Below are positions 42,389-54,625 of a stretch of DNA of 64,000 nt, piece after piece. Source of the DNA: Trichostrongylus colubriformis (lineage: Eukaryota > Nematoda > Chromadorea > Rhabditida > Trichostrongylidae); assembly GCA_963978905.1 (NCBI GenBank), contig OZ022256.1, positions 34,621,426 through 34,685,425 on the forward strand, read 5' to 3'. The notes beneath the pieces are model-generated. The model worked only from the letters and a program-made list of their open reading frames with translations, was not told the origin of the DNA and made no database searches. The translations under genes and the position numbers were made by a program. How positions within the stretch are numbered: the first letter of the stretch is position 1; each line of letters starts with the position of its first letter.

Positions 42389-43656
42389 TTAGGTCGGCAA
42401 CTAAGTCACTGCGGATTTCACTCATAGATGGCTTTGGTTGAATATTTAGCTTTACTGGCGTAGGCCAAATGTTAAACACATATTGTCATCTAATAGTAGG
42501 CAATCCTGCTATCAATCGGTGAAGAAAGATTCTTGATCGGTTGCATTATTTTCGATTGGCGTGTGCTGAAAAATGGAGAATCAAAACATTCATTTTCGTC
42601 ATGTATTGCTTTATTATTTCCTTAAAGGGAAAAACGCATCACAAGCTCTCAAAAAGTTATGTGCTGTTTATGGTGTCGAAGCCTTAAAAGATCGGCAGTG
42701 CCAAAATTGGTTTGCCTGATTTCGTTCTGGTGATTTTTCTCCTAAAGATGAGAAACGCTCTGGTCGTCCAGTTGAAGTTGACAACGACCTAATCAAGGCA
42801 ATACTCGATTCGGATCGTCACAGTATAACACGCGAGATTGCAGAGAAGCTACAGCTATCACATACATGTATTGAAAAGCATTAAAAACAACTAGGTACGT
42901 GTCAAAACTGGATATATGGGTGAAACGCATTTAACGCAACGCATTGACATCTGCGATTTGCTAAAGAAACGTGATGAAAATGATCCATTTCTAAAACGAA
43001 TGATCACTGGCGATGAGAAATGGGTCGTTAACAATAATGTCCAACGAAAAAGATCGTGGAGCCGCCCAGGTGAACCAGCTCAAATAAGAGCAAAAGCTGA
43101 TATTCATCAAAAGAAGGTTTTGTTGTCAGTTTGGTGGGATTACAAAGGAATTGTCTACTTTGAACTCCTACCATCCAACCGAACGATCAATTCTGATGTC
43201 TACATTGCACGATTAACAAAATTAAGCAATGCAGTTCAAGAAAAGCGACTCGAATTATTTACCGAGAAGTGTTGTATTCCATCATGACAACGCAAGACCA
43301 CACACGTCTTTGGCCACTCGGCAAAAATTATTGGAGCTTGGTTGGGATGTTTTGCCACATCCACCATATAGTCCTGACCTTGCACCATCGGATTACTTTT
43401 TATTTCGATCATTGCAAAATTCTTTGAGTGGTAAAAATTTCAGTAGTGATGATGAGGTCAAATCGTACCTGACTCAGTTTTTTACTGATAAAAACCAGAA
43501 GTTTTATGAACGCGGAATTATGATGGTACCTGAAAGACTGCAAAAGGTCATTGATAAAAATGGGCAATACATTACAGAGTAAAGTTATTTAGTTCTATGA
43601 AAAAAAGGTCTTTGATTTTCTAACAAAAATCCGCAATTAATTAGTTGCCAACCTAA
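42389..43656 (+). mobile_element. bandit-like mariner, 1268 bp
   Basis: TIRs TTAGGTCGGCAACTAAGTCA and inverse TAGTTGCCAACCTAA, about 30 bp, with TA on both sides. Size, the D,D34D spacing and the TIR resemble bandit, the Hsmar1-related mariner reported from the dog hookworm. Match to bandit itself is from memory and was not computed. Confidence 0.8.
42573..43582 (+). pseudogene. bandit/Hsmar1-like mariner transposase, broken
   Basis: From ATG 42573 (MENQNIHFRHVLLYYFLKGK): HTH with QALKKLCAVYGVEALKDRQC, an in-frame TGA at about 42717, SGDFSPKDEKRSGRPVEVDN, a TAA near 42882, a shift, then RMITGDEKWVVNNNVQRKRS (D1), DIHQKKVLLSVWWDYKGIVY, another shift near 43260, and VVFHHDNARPHTSLA (D2) to YSPDLAPSDYFLF (D3, 34 residues between), ending NGQYITE at 43582. 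About 335 codons overall, so complete in length, with at least four lesions. The first stop is a one-base change that would turn an Arg codon (CGA) into TGA, a common decay route. Confidence 0.9.
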
Positions 43657-43722
43657 TACAAATGTGAATAATGCAAGAGGAAGGGGTGAGCATTGGATGG
43701 GACACTTTGTGTCTGTTTTCAG

Positions 43723-43842
43723 AAGGGCAGAAATGAGAACGAGTTGCTCGAATTTTCAGTCGAGCAAATCGCTTCAGAAGGCGATGAGCGTCTTCATTTG
43801 CAATGGATATCTAATTGCATTGGTCGTCCCCACACAAATGAG
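43723..43842 (+). CDS. exon of an unidentified gene
   Basis: Acceptor TGTCTGTTTTCAG and donor GAG|GTAAAC frame exactly 40 codons, phase 0 on both sides: KGRNENELLEFSVEQIASEG and so on to CIGRPHTNE. The translation is non-repetitive, acidic and helical, unlike the shadows of transposons around it. It starts 66 bp after the bandit-like element, which therefore sits in the preceding intron. I found no confident partner exons. Weak candidates further along are 46068-46140 (VRPIRNDTVVAELVHAM) and 50680-50800 (FTQWREPPVLRKLERQGF). Confidence 0.45.
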
Positions 43843-44304
43843 GTAAACCACTTCAATAGCATTGATTCGAAAAAAAACCCGAAAATGGGTGCCGCACGAC
43901 TCCTCGGAGCAGCCACACGCGAGCACATTTTCCGAAAATTGCCTTCCAGTAATTAAAACAGTTGCAGGCTGAAACCCTTACTCGTCCACCATATACGTCA
44001 GATCTAGCGCTAACTAAGCTCCACTTCCTCAAACTCTGGATATCTCCTTCAATAGTTGTGTGCTTAGAAAGGAATGGTAATCTGGAGCCGTTTTTTTGAT
44101 TTCGCGCGGTGTAAATCGTCGGCGGTTCACCAAAATGAGATATTCAAGTATGCAAATTGTTGACAAAAGTATAGCGATATAGCGAATCGAATGGTGCTCA
44201 CGTCATGAGAAAAGATGCAGTCACAGCCGAGTTGAGATTTTCTCATTTCTCAAGTGAAATTGCGAAGACCGGCCAAAACTTTTCCTAGAACATAACACAC
44301 CTCA

Positions 44305-45435
44305 GTGTCGTGAGAGCATTAAAAATCGCGTGGAACGCGTTTTCATCGCTTTTTCGCCATGAATCGGTTTGTATTGATTTTTTTCACCTGACTTGTATAC
44401 ATTTCCGGAATCAGCTGGTCGAGCTCTACAAGATGGTGTTACAAATTTTCTTTAGCTTTCATGAGGCCATTTTTTCACATTCTGAAAAGTTTGAGGGAAA
44501 ATTCTTCGAAATTTGAGGAACTGCTGGCGAAATCTTCTCATAGCTCTAAGTTCATAGCTGTGTAGGATTTACTAATGTGGCCCAAAACAGCACTTACGTG
44601 TATATACTGTTGAAAAACCATATCTCAACTCAGGTTCTATCCACTACACCACCAAACGCCTTATCTCTCTAGCGGCTCTGACGAAACTCAAGGAAACCGC
44701 AGGAGGAACCCCGTACGAAAGAACATAACTCACCCAGTCCACCACAGCGAGAGTGGAACGCCGCCACTCCTTATTTATTCCTGAACATATCTCAACAACA
44801 CATTACGAAACATATCTCGACTCATTTTCTGTTCATTCACGTGCACGCCATGGGAGAGCTGTGGCGCCATCGTGAAGTCCCCGCGCTGTTCACGTGCACG
44901 GCAGTGAGAAAGTAATCGGCGCTCCCGATGGTGCCATCGATCGATACTGCTTTCCAGTGTCCGTGCACGTGAATCACACGCGGCGCACTTGAGCTCGAGA
45001 AGTCGATTGACAATATGCTGCGCTTGAAAAGGAGTTAGGAGGTGGTTTTTCCAACAGTGTATTCACGGAGGCGCTGTTCAGGGTCACATCAAGGAACAAG
45101 GCCTCATCTGAAATGACGGAAACTTTAAACCTACACAGCTGTGAACTTAGATCATGGCCGTGAGGAGATTTCGTCGCCAGTTCATCAGATTGCGAAGGAA
45201 TTCTCCCTCAAGCTTTTCAGTGGGAAAAATGGCTTAGTACCAAGTCTAAGGAAAAGAAAAATTGTAGTATCATTTCAAAGAGCTCGACGAGCTGATTCCA
45301 AAAATGTGTACAAGTTTAGTAAAAAATCAGTCAATACTAATCAGTATAAGGCGGAAAACATCGAAAACGCAGAAACGCGTTTTCGCGCGATTTTTAACAC
45401 TCTTACGACACTCACTGTACATATCAATCGGCTAC
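44305..45435. mobile_element. palindromic element, arms about 320 bp
   Basis: Left arm blocks TGTCGTGAGAGCATTAAAAA, GGAATCAGCTGGTCGAGCTC and TTCATAGCTGTGTAGG-TT return inverted in the right arm (45110-45430), continuing inward to TACTGTTGAAAAACCA / TGGTTTTTCCAACAGTGTA. The centre (44640-45040) is single-copy and has CACGTGCACG motifs. Frames in the arms are incidental. Target duplication not identified. Confidence 0.65.
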
Positions 45436-45499
45436 TGATGACATCTCAGAAAAAATGACAGATTCATTGCTGCGAAAGTCCAACGTGTTTTAACTCCAT

Positions 45500-46955
45500 T
45501 TTACTGTTGAAACCCCGTATCACCACTTACACCATGCTCTTTATTGAGAATTTGTGACCATGTCACCTGGCTCGTCAAGTTTAACACTGCTTACACACGA
45601 AGACCCTTGGCGACGTTTACATTGAATTTCCATGAGGCTTCAAAGCTAAGTGAAGCGTTGCTCACAAGATTTACGTGTTCGGTTCTCACTATTCAGCGGG
45701 TTGATATGCCCACTTTATGAAGGCAGCGACATGAGCCTCAATAGAAAATCATTATTTCTGATAATTGGAAGGTCTCCTTCCATGCGGAGACAGCTTTGCG
45801 GAGACAGCTTTGCTCAAATGAAGAGTTTTATTCCCCGATAAATAACACAGATTGAAAGCTGCGGGAAAAACATGTAATTTGAACTTTAGAATCATCACTA
45901 CGAAAGAGAAATAAAACCACTGCGAAGGTGTAAAAATGCAATTTTACTTCGAGACACTTTTTAGGAGACTTTACAAAGCCTTTCTGCGTGCAGTGAAGTC
46001 ATCGCGCGCGAGATCTTTTCATGAGCGAACTTCTCATTTGACGCACATCACTGCGTCATGAGTCAGTTGTGCGGCCTATACGCAATGATACTGTGGTCGC
46101 AGAACTCGTCCACGCAATGATCTACGGCAGGAGGCAAGTCCGTTTCTCTGATCTCTGCCGTTTCATTTCATTTCTCTTCACTGGCGCACTTCTAAGACTA
46201 CTCCTTCCATTTTCAACGGGCGATCAAATTATCGGTCCTGCTGTCGTCGTTGGACTGCTATTCCGGGCTTTCTGTTTCTAAAACAAGGACAGTAAAGAAT
46301 GAGAAATACAGCCACTTTATCAGGGATTCATGCGGCTGCGACAGGCAGTCATCGGAGAGGGTACGGATTACGTTTAGCTCCAGAACAAATATGGAGACCG
46401 TAAACTTGGAACGCAGCCATAGAAGGATTTCCTAATCGAAAGGATGCCCCACCAGCCATATGTTCATCCGAATGTGGGAATGACAACCACTTTTCGCACT
46501 TTGTCGCTCTTGTATTCGTCATCATTCTGTAGTACATGAGTAGTCCGTAAATCAAAGGGAGCTGAATAAAGCTGGTACTATGTTGTTGGAAACTCTTATA
46601 GACTATGAGGGTTTCGTCTGTTCTGTAGAATTGGAAACCTATGTCGCCTAAGGTTGCTGTGCTGGTAGTACTGCATGCAACGGTCCTGATCGAGGATCAC
46701 TGCATGTAGGTAGTGGAATAGCCAGCGGTAATGTCTCCTTTCTAAGAAAGCATAGAGGTATAGTTTTATAAATAAGCGTAAGCGGGTTCATTACATCGGT
46801 AGTACGAGTTTGTGGGAAGGGAGTTTGTTGGAAATTCGCTGGGAAGGTTTCCAACTCATAAGTTGAACATGCTGCAATTTTTCAAAAGCTGTATGGACTT
46901 TCAGTTCTTCAACGAATGTTCATCGTTTCTCATGTTCATCGTAGGCTTATATGTA
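45500..46955. other. about 1.4 kb without a firm gene
   Basis: A possible exon at 46068-46140 (AG before TTGTGCGG, donor at GGCAA|GTCCGT) opens a hydrophobic frame to 46281, but codon support is weak. Nothing else stands out. Confidence 0.35.
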
Positions 46956-47991
46956 TTGGGTCATTCCATAAGTAATGTCATTTTTTTTCAAGCATAAATT
47001 TTTCCTAAGAAATCACAAGTTTCTGCAGCATGTCATATATCATTTGAAAGAGATTTTCCTGCTCTACAAAATGACATGTTTAGGTTCTGAGTTTGTTAGA
47101 ATGGGGCCGACATTTCGGCTGGCGAAGAGCTAGGTCCAACCGACAAAAATTGGCCAAACCGGCAATCAGTTGAAACACTATACTTCACTTTAGGAAAATC
47201 AACCAGTCATGTGTCGCGTACTTAGTCTTGACCTCTTCTGCAATCTCCAATATTTAGTTGATCAAGAAGTCGTGTCGTTCTTTTTCTCAAATCTTTTTTT
47301 CGAAAGCACCCACACTTATTCAAAATGAAATTTTTTTCTTTCAAACTCCTTGCTTGGAGTTGTTTTATGAACCACTTCGAAGAACTTTTGCTGCTATATC
47401 GAAAACATCTTCCTAGTCTGTTTTGGCTGCGATTCAGATTGAGTTCTAATAACATGTGATAGGGGTCCAGTTGACATTTTTCACAATTTATTTTTTCCAT
47501 GAGAAAGTTGAGAAATCCGATCAGTGGTATTCCCCTGTTCCTACCCACACCCTGTTCTTAACATTTCACCACTTTCCAACTGATTGGTTGAGAAAATTTT
47601 CTTGCTTTGGTTCGAAGAAATTGTCTAAAATCACCGAGTTGTGGAAGAAAAACTAAATGTGGAAAAAGAACGACACGACTTCTTGATCACCTAAATATTG
47701 GAAATTGCAGAAGAGGTCAGGACTAAGTACGCGACACATGACTGGTTGATTTTCCTGAAGTGAAATACAATGTTTCAATTGATTGCCGGTTTGGCCAATT
47801 TTTGTCGGCTGGACCTACTTCTTCGCTAGCCTAGATGTCGGCGCCATTCTGACATACTCGGAAACTGAACATGTCATTTTGTAGAGCAGAAAATCTCCTT
47901 TCGAATGATACATGATGTGCTGCAAAAACTTGTGATTTTATGGCAAAAATTTTTGATTGAAAAATACGACACTACTTATGGAATGACCCAA
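46956..47991. mobile_element. Tc1/mariner-type MITE with 330-bp arms
   Basis: Ends TTGGGTCATTCCATAAGTA and inverse, TA on both sides. The arms (46956-47295 and 47660-47991) pair along their whole length, for example CGCGTACTTAGTC-TGACCTC at 47216-47236. The 365-bp centre has no transposase. 1036 bp. Confidence 0.8.
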
Positions 47992-47993
47992 TA

Positions 47994-50900
47994 GTTGGAC
48001 TGTAAAGCCATTTTGGTCCCGCCCATTGCCGGAATGAGAGTGAAGTACTATGAATGATTCGTAGAGGACACCGTTTCAGTGAAGATATCGTGAAGTTATC
48101 TTTGAAAGGTCAGAAAATGGGTTTCTACCAGATATGAATAAAATATGCTGGAGTAAACGCATGTGATGCATTTGTTTTTGTGAGCTGAACAACGAATTGC
48201 AAGACGATTTTCAATGGGTCAAGATAAGAGGAAGATCAACTGCCTCATCCTTTTTTCCGACGTCTTTGACGTATCACATTGGGCCGACAGTTGTTCGAAT
48301 TGCGAGGGAGTATGACGCGGACGCCACATGAGATGGCGCCCATGAGAAGCTCATGATTTTCCAGATACACCACAACTAACAACACCTCTTGTGACTTTTT
48401 TTTGCGTAAGTCATTCAGAAAGTAGTCATTTCGATGCAGATCGTCTAAGGATGACAAGCAAGTAAAGATTTTGTCAGTGTCTTTGATGTCATTATTGCTT
48501 CACAGCTGGTTCGCATCATTGTCGCATGTGCTCTAACCCTGCTTTTTCAAGGCTACACTGAATGCCGATGCTACTTGCGATGTCCTCCTTGACTGAATCG
48601 TCTATCGATTATCGATTATGCAACGTTTTGTTCTTTCAATTTTTTCTAAAGAAGAAAAAAAAAGACTGCTTACTTCATTGGTGTTCATTACCTTGTGTTG
48701 TACTCTGCTACTGAATTCCTTATACGTAAGTTATTATAAATGGCACAGCTTTTGCTACCTTCTCATCGTTGTTCATCGCATTCTGTTCCTTAAAATGGTA
48801 TCAATTTCTTGATCTCATTTGCCATCGACATTTCTTGAACTTTTCTGGACTGGGGAGGAGCGGGAAACTCCCGCTCCTCCCCAGTTCAGAAAATCTCTTC
48901 AAATGGTGCTACAGCGACAAGCATGAGATCACCTCAGCATTTGATAATGTTCTCACAATGCGGCGGTTCTTCAGTTTCTTTTCAGAAGACACTGTTAGAG
49001 TGTGAGAGTGATTCTGACAGATTGTGATTGTGGAATAAACGTGAAATTTGAAAGTCGAGGTGCTCACTAGTGCAACAGATAGATAGAGCGAAATGAAACG
49101 TACAAAAACCCGAGATGTAAGAACCCGACAACCTTCACTCATTGCTTCCATTTCAACCCCCCCCCCCTTCCTAGGCACGCTTTTTCCATCGAGTTTTGCC
49201 ACAGATCATCTTTAATGTTTGTTTGTTGTTTGTGCTATTGGTTTTTTTACCTTGTGTTTGTTTCTAAAGAACATTTCATCTCAGTTCTCACTGTCTTGGT
49301 CCATAATGGCACCTTCAATAGTCAGCAGTAGAGAACAGCTATGGTACCTTGTAAACACTCGTTAGCAAATTAGACAGTGCCATGTGATCGCTCTACTATC
49401 TATCTTCTGTCTCTGCTGCATAAAAACACATTACGAGACAATCTTGGTTTGCTTCTCGCATATGATGATAAAAGCAGAAGTAGTAAGCGGCTAGCGAACG
49501 AAGTAGGAAGAACCACCCAAAGGCAACTTCTGCCATCTAATCAGATTAGAGAACATACTATTTTTGGGACTTTAGATCCTTGGGTAGCTATCCAGGCTGA
49601 GCGTTTTCTAAGCAGTCGAGACCATCACGGTCCTGCCGCTTGAAAAACCTCGAATCCACCGTAGTTGCGCCCACTTACAGTTAAACTCTATTGGTCAGCT
49701 GCCGTTATGGCGATGCCTCACCGTGGGTGCGCAAAAGAGGTTTATCTCAAGTATTTTTCCAAGGACTCACTGTCCCAAAGACGTAGACCGACTAACTGTT
49801 CATCGTGAGGTTGTTTTTGAAACACGTATCTAGGCTCTCACGGCTATCCTTGATATAAATTATTACGCGGGCTCATGGAAGTGTTTGGCGACAATCGCAT
49901 TAGAAACATGGAAGGGTACCAGAAGAGGGAGAGGAATAGACACGGGAGCACAGCATGGTTGCCGCCGCTCCTACTGGGCATCGTCGAGGGAGAGATGTGG
50001 TTCAGGTGCCTAGACACTGTACAAGCGGTTTTAGCATCCTAATGGCTAACCGTCGTGTGTCAACATGTGGGCAGCCTTGCCACTGGTATACAAATTTAGT
50101 TGGGTTCAATTGTTTTCCGGTTTTACATTCTCTTTGTTTCGCAGCAATCTCTTCGCCTGAAAGTTATATATGTACTCTATGAGGCTTCTTCTGCAACAAT
50201 ATTCATCCTTCTTTTCGAAAGTCATTTAATTGTCTATCATTTCCACGCCTAGAAATGAAGCACCCAAGAGGCAAAAATCCGAAACTTTGACACTGTCCTT
50301 CCTCGTGTGGGCTTGTTCGAACTGTTGCGTTCTACTAAAAACTAAAAACTCAGTTATAACAAAAAACTGGTCATTGAGGTATTACTCTCCTCATATTACC
50401 CTCGATGATAAGAAAATAAGAGCAGTTGCCGAAAACGCGGATTTTTGCCACCTGAGTATCATCTCATTCACATATAGAACAGCCTGAAGGTGACCTACAT
50501 GCAACAGCCACATACTTGTAAGCATTCGAATTTCTTGTTATCAGTAATTGGATATGAGCAGTGAGCTTGACGCTTTTGTGACAGGCATCATGCAATATCT
50601 CAGCTGCTTCCGATGCACTTGCGAGCACTGCATGGCATTTCATTTCGTTTCACGACGTTCCGTTTTGATGGATTGACAGATGTTTTACACAATGGCGTGA
50701 ACCTCCGGTGCTGCGCAAACTTGAACGTCAAGGCTTCTGTTGCTGTGCTTGTGCATCAGCAGTTGGAGATATTATTTCTGAATTACCAATAGTAAAGCAA
50801 GCTGTCTGATGCCAATGTCCTCCGCCAAAAGCAGAAGGCAGGACCCTTCAACTGTCTTCGAACACATTCGGCGACTGTGCAGCCTACTTGAGGGCTGCGA

Positions 50901-52253
50901 CTTTCTGGCCACGTGGGACGGCCTTCAGCCCGCACGTGTGCTACAACAGTCATATAGCTTTCTTCCTTGCCTTTCTGATCTAATGCATACGGTCACCATC
51001 ACGTAAGGAAAAATCGATGAATAGCAAACACTGTGGTTCAAATGGGTTCCACTTATTGGATAGGTCAAATACTATATCTATCGTTTTGATGGACTAGCTT
51101 TCAAAGATCGTTACCCTACGCAAACGCATCTGTTTGGAACCAAACAAAAACAATTGAATACAGCACCTTTTCTAGCAACCTCTGAGCAGATCTAATCCTA
51201 CTAAGAACTTTATTTCGTTAGAATCCAAATCCGAAGAGCGTTGGAGGGCGATTTTTACATTTTTCGATTTTTGGAACGATCTCTTATTCACGGTCGCCTT
51301 CATAATGTGCGGATTCAATTGTTCTCTGGCTGAGTTACTCCAGAGTGCGAAAAAAAGTGGTGGCCCCTTTTGGGCACATCCAGTTATCACTCAGGGTAGG
51401 GCAGAACTTCTGCACCGGACTTTATATGCATTTTCTGAGATAACCGATATTCGATGGGAGTGGCTGAGTCCTATTGTGTTCGAACCTTGCTCTTCTTTGT
51501 AGGAGAGCATGTGTGGGTTCGATTGGTAGAATTTTCGCTTCGCGGCGTAGCACGCTGGGGCCTTCAGCACGATTTGCTGCATTAAGTGGGAATTCCGCTC
51601 AGTACATATGCAGTGGGCTGGTAACGTGAGGGACCTTGAAGATTGCATATTGGAAGCTTCGGAAGTTCTTATATGTTCTGGTTGTTGCTGTTTCAACGGA
51701 TAAAACTACGAGCAGCTTGCACTCGCCACGCCGCTCGCCGCGGTCGGCCATGCGAGAACTCGATTAGTTGACCCCACCCAGTACCTACTCGTAGAATCTG
51801 TATTCGAAGCTAGCCGCTGTGCACAACTTTTGTTTCTGTGCGCATTTTCCACTTGCTTCAATGAGAAGGTAGCTCATATCGGATTGGTGGCTGGCGAAAT
51901 ACATGAGTGAATGGAGTATGGGTTTCCTTGGTGCACACCTCTTGATGATGTTTAGGGCTTCCTTAGTCACAGATTTATTTTGCCTTTCAATTAACTAGTT
52001 TATCATCCCAGTGACGCCACTAGCTTTTTGAGACGAAGTTCTGAAACTTTCCTTGATATTAAGCATGTACATCTTTTAGTGAACGGGTCTTCTATTTCTT
52101 AAGAAGTTACAGAGAAGTTAAATTTATCCTGATGAGTCTTCGCAGTCTTTGCTGGGCAGTTCCATATTTTCACGGCATTTATTCGAGTCATGACGGATCT
52201 AGTGTTATTGATCAGCAAATCAACTTGCTGTGCTCAGGTGTGCAGCCTTATGT
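47994..52253. other. 4.2 kb with little recognisable content
   Basis: Apart from the hairpin at 48841 and a repeat end near 51536, I see only candidate exons of low weight: 48503-48594 (LVRIIVACALTLLFQGYTE, hydrophobic, TGA at the end) and 50680-50800. It is probably the intron-rich body of the gene that contains 43723-43842, but this is inference. Confidence 0.3.
48841..48893. other. 25-bp near-perfect hairpin with 3-base loop
   Basis: TTTTCTGGACTGGGGAGGAG-CGGGA pairs with TCCCGCTCCTCCCCAGTTCAGAAAA with one mismatch and loop AAC. It is isolated; no TIR element around it was found. Confidence 0.7.
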
Positions 52254-53468
52254 CGAAAAATCGCTTCGCGGCGTCGCGCCCGCGACGCATTCAACACTGC
52301 TGTCAACACGCGACTTGCTGCTATCAGCTGCGATTCCGCTCAGGACCCAAAAGGGCACCGCAGGAGTTCTTTAAAGTCAGTGGTAGGGGTAATGAGGGTG
52401 ATAGAATCCCTAAAATGAATCATTTACACAAAAACTAGGGGTCTGGAAAGACCATTTGCGTCGACATCCGCCACCAAAAGCGCGCCTTTAGGCTGTGGCG
52501 GGGGCGGGCTTTTCAGCTTTAGCCACCTTTCTTGGCTCGGTCCGCCTCTTAGCGACGAGCATCCCTGATTGGCTGGGGAGGGCGCGGCCAACGAGCTACG
52601 GCAAGGTAGGAGCGATCCGACGCGCGACGTTAGAGGAATGTCGCAGACCTTTCTCTAAATAGCTGGTTATATTTTCCATGGTTTTTGATTTCTGATGGTT
52701 GGACGTAGAGTTCACAAGTACTTCTACTCTATTTTCTTCTTTTTCATTATTTATCACTTGCTTTCTTCGCTTGTTTGCAATTAACGATGGAACGCCTTTC
52801 AAGTTTTTGCATTGCTTCCACGCTGTTTTTGATCGATTGCTTGACTACATGCCAATGGAAGAGTCATCCGTACTTACTGTCTCTAACGGAATGGTCGTCC
52901 GCGTCGAGAATCAATGGTGGGAAGGTGTTTCTCCCTAGTTCTAGGGTTTCTGCCCATTTACTTCCGTTTTCTCTTTACCGTTGTATTCCTGATCATCTCG
53001 ACCGTCATACTCACTACTTTTTCCTGTTTCGTCCAATTTCCTTCTATCACTGCCTTTTAAAAAAGCTGCATTTGTTGTGTTTCGATAGCTGAGAACCATG
53101 ATGCAGTGATGCAGACTCTATGATTGCAGAGTCGTTTGGCGCGAAACCGCTTGGCGCCTGCGCCAAAATGGGGTGGGTCACCGAACTCGCTTAAAATTTG
53201 TCCCAAGGTGTAGTTTGATCTCCTGAGTGAGAATTTTGCGTTCACTTTGTATTGAAGAACATAATAAGAATCCTCCGTGACAATTTAGTCCATGTTTCTT
53301 TGAATATTCCCGCGCTTTATCTGTGTTCTCACGTTACGCCAGCGTCAGCGTACATTTTCCCACAAAATGCGATCATTTTCGCATCTATTCCCCCATCTTA
53401 TTCTGTGACAAGCATGGCTGTGAACGCTATTCACCATCGCAACCGTTTGAAGGAACTGACTGAGTTAA

Positions 53469-53935
53469 TTGGCTCGATTTGCTGAGAGGATGAAGCAAGT
53501 CAGGGATCAATTTCGGGCCTGGCTACGTAGCCTGGATCTGCAAATTTTTCCGGCGTGCCCAAAGTGTTGTAGGTCCATGACGATTCGACGACAGGACGGC
53601 CTTTGGGTTTGTCACAAGCACGCGTGCAGGACGAGTGGAGGAACGAAGCCGTCCATTTCAGTCTCTTCGGAGAGTTTCTTCACTTCGTCGAAACTACCAG
53701 AGTACACTATGTTCGTACTGGCCTACTTCTGGTTGCGTGAATTGTTCATCTGTCTGCTCTATGTACTACAGGAGACATCCTTCCCTTATCGGCGGACCTG
53801 GGACCACAGTAGAGGTCGACGAAACAAACTTAAAACGAAGAAAATACAATCGTGGTAGGTTCGTAAGCAGAAAGGAGTAATTATTTGGCGGAATCGAAAG
53901 AGGAAGTGGTCGAGCCTTCATGATTTTGGTGAAGC
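53469..53935 (+). pseudogene. Merlin (IS1016/IS1595-like) transposase, left-arm copy
   Basis: MARFAERMKQVRDQFRAWLR, then a zinc ribbon with CPKCCRSMTIRRQDGLWVC-KHAC, and after frame changes PGTTVEVDETNLKRRKYNRG carrying the first catalytic aspartate (VEVDET, as in the ISXO2-like/IS1595 transposase domain). It shifts frame at least twice and ends at the palindrome centre before the second aspartate. A 60-bp block present in the right arm (around FRTESFELNV) is deleted here. Confidence 0.7.
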
Positions 53936-53939
53936 AACG

Positions 53940-54625
53940 ATCGACGAAGATGCGCATGTGGTTTACGGTTAGATTTCTATATACTGCCTGAAACCTCGAC
54001 AGCTGCGAATATGCTCTCCATGAGTCTGATCTGATCGTAGTACCAGGACAAACGAACTTGCAGATCAGTCTCGTGAGGGTAACGGCATCGCGTCGTTTCA
54101 CCAAAATCATGAAGGCTCGACCACATCCTCTTTCGATTTCGCCAAATAACCACTCCTTTCTGCGTGAACCTACCAAGATTGCATTTTCTTCCTGTTAAGT
54201 TTGTTTCGTCGACCTCTACTGTGGTCCCAGGTCCGCCGATAAGGGATGGATGTCTTCTGTAGTACATAGAGCAGACTCTTCTGAATTTTTCCCACCGAGA
54301 TAGTGCCTTTGCAGTCACGTTGAGCTCGAATGACTCGGTCCTGAATGAACAATTCACGCAACCAGAAGTAGGCCAGCACGAATATAGTGGACTCTGGTAG
54401 TTTCGACGAAGTGAAGAAACTCTCCGAAGAGACTGAAATGGACGGCTTCGTTCCTCCACTCGTCCTGCACGCGTGCTTGTGACAAATCCAAAGGCCGTCC
54501 TGTCGTCGAATCGTCATGGACCTATAACACTTTGAGCACGCCGGAAAAATTTGCAGATCCAGGCTACGTAGCCAGGCCCGAAATTGATCCCTGACTTGTT
54601 TCATACTCTCAGCAAATCGAGCCAA
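53940..54625 (-). pseudogene. Merlin (IS1016/IS1595-like) transposase, right-arm copy
   Basis: The longer copy. From ATG 54625: MARFAESMKQVRDQF, zinc ribbon CSKCYRSMTIRRQDGLWIC-KHAC (about residues 30-54), a frame change near 54440, LNVTAKALSRWEKFRRVC, PGTTVEVDETNLTGRKCN (D1), another change near 54176, FMILVKRRDAVTLTRLI, then FVCPGTTIRSDSWRAYSQL (D2) and YRNLTVNHMRIFVD. The family would continue with H-T-N and the catalytic E; here the reading instead turns into the antisense of the left arm at about 53960. Merlin is the eukaryotic superfamily related to IS1016. Confidence 0.8.

Noticed and set aside
46069..46281. Single-exon hydrophobic protein
   Set aside because: No motif, no clear start and a better reading as, at most, a short exon with a weak donor; too uncertain to call.
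49156..49168. C run as a regulatory or recombination site
   Set aside because: Short homopolymer without any paired or repeated context.
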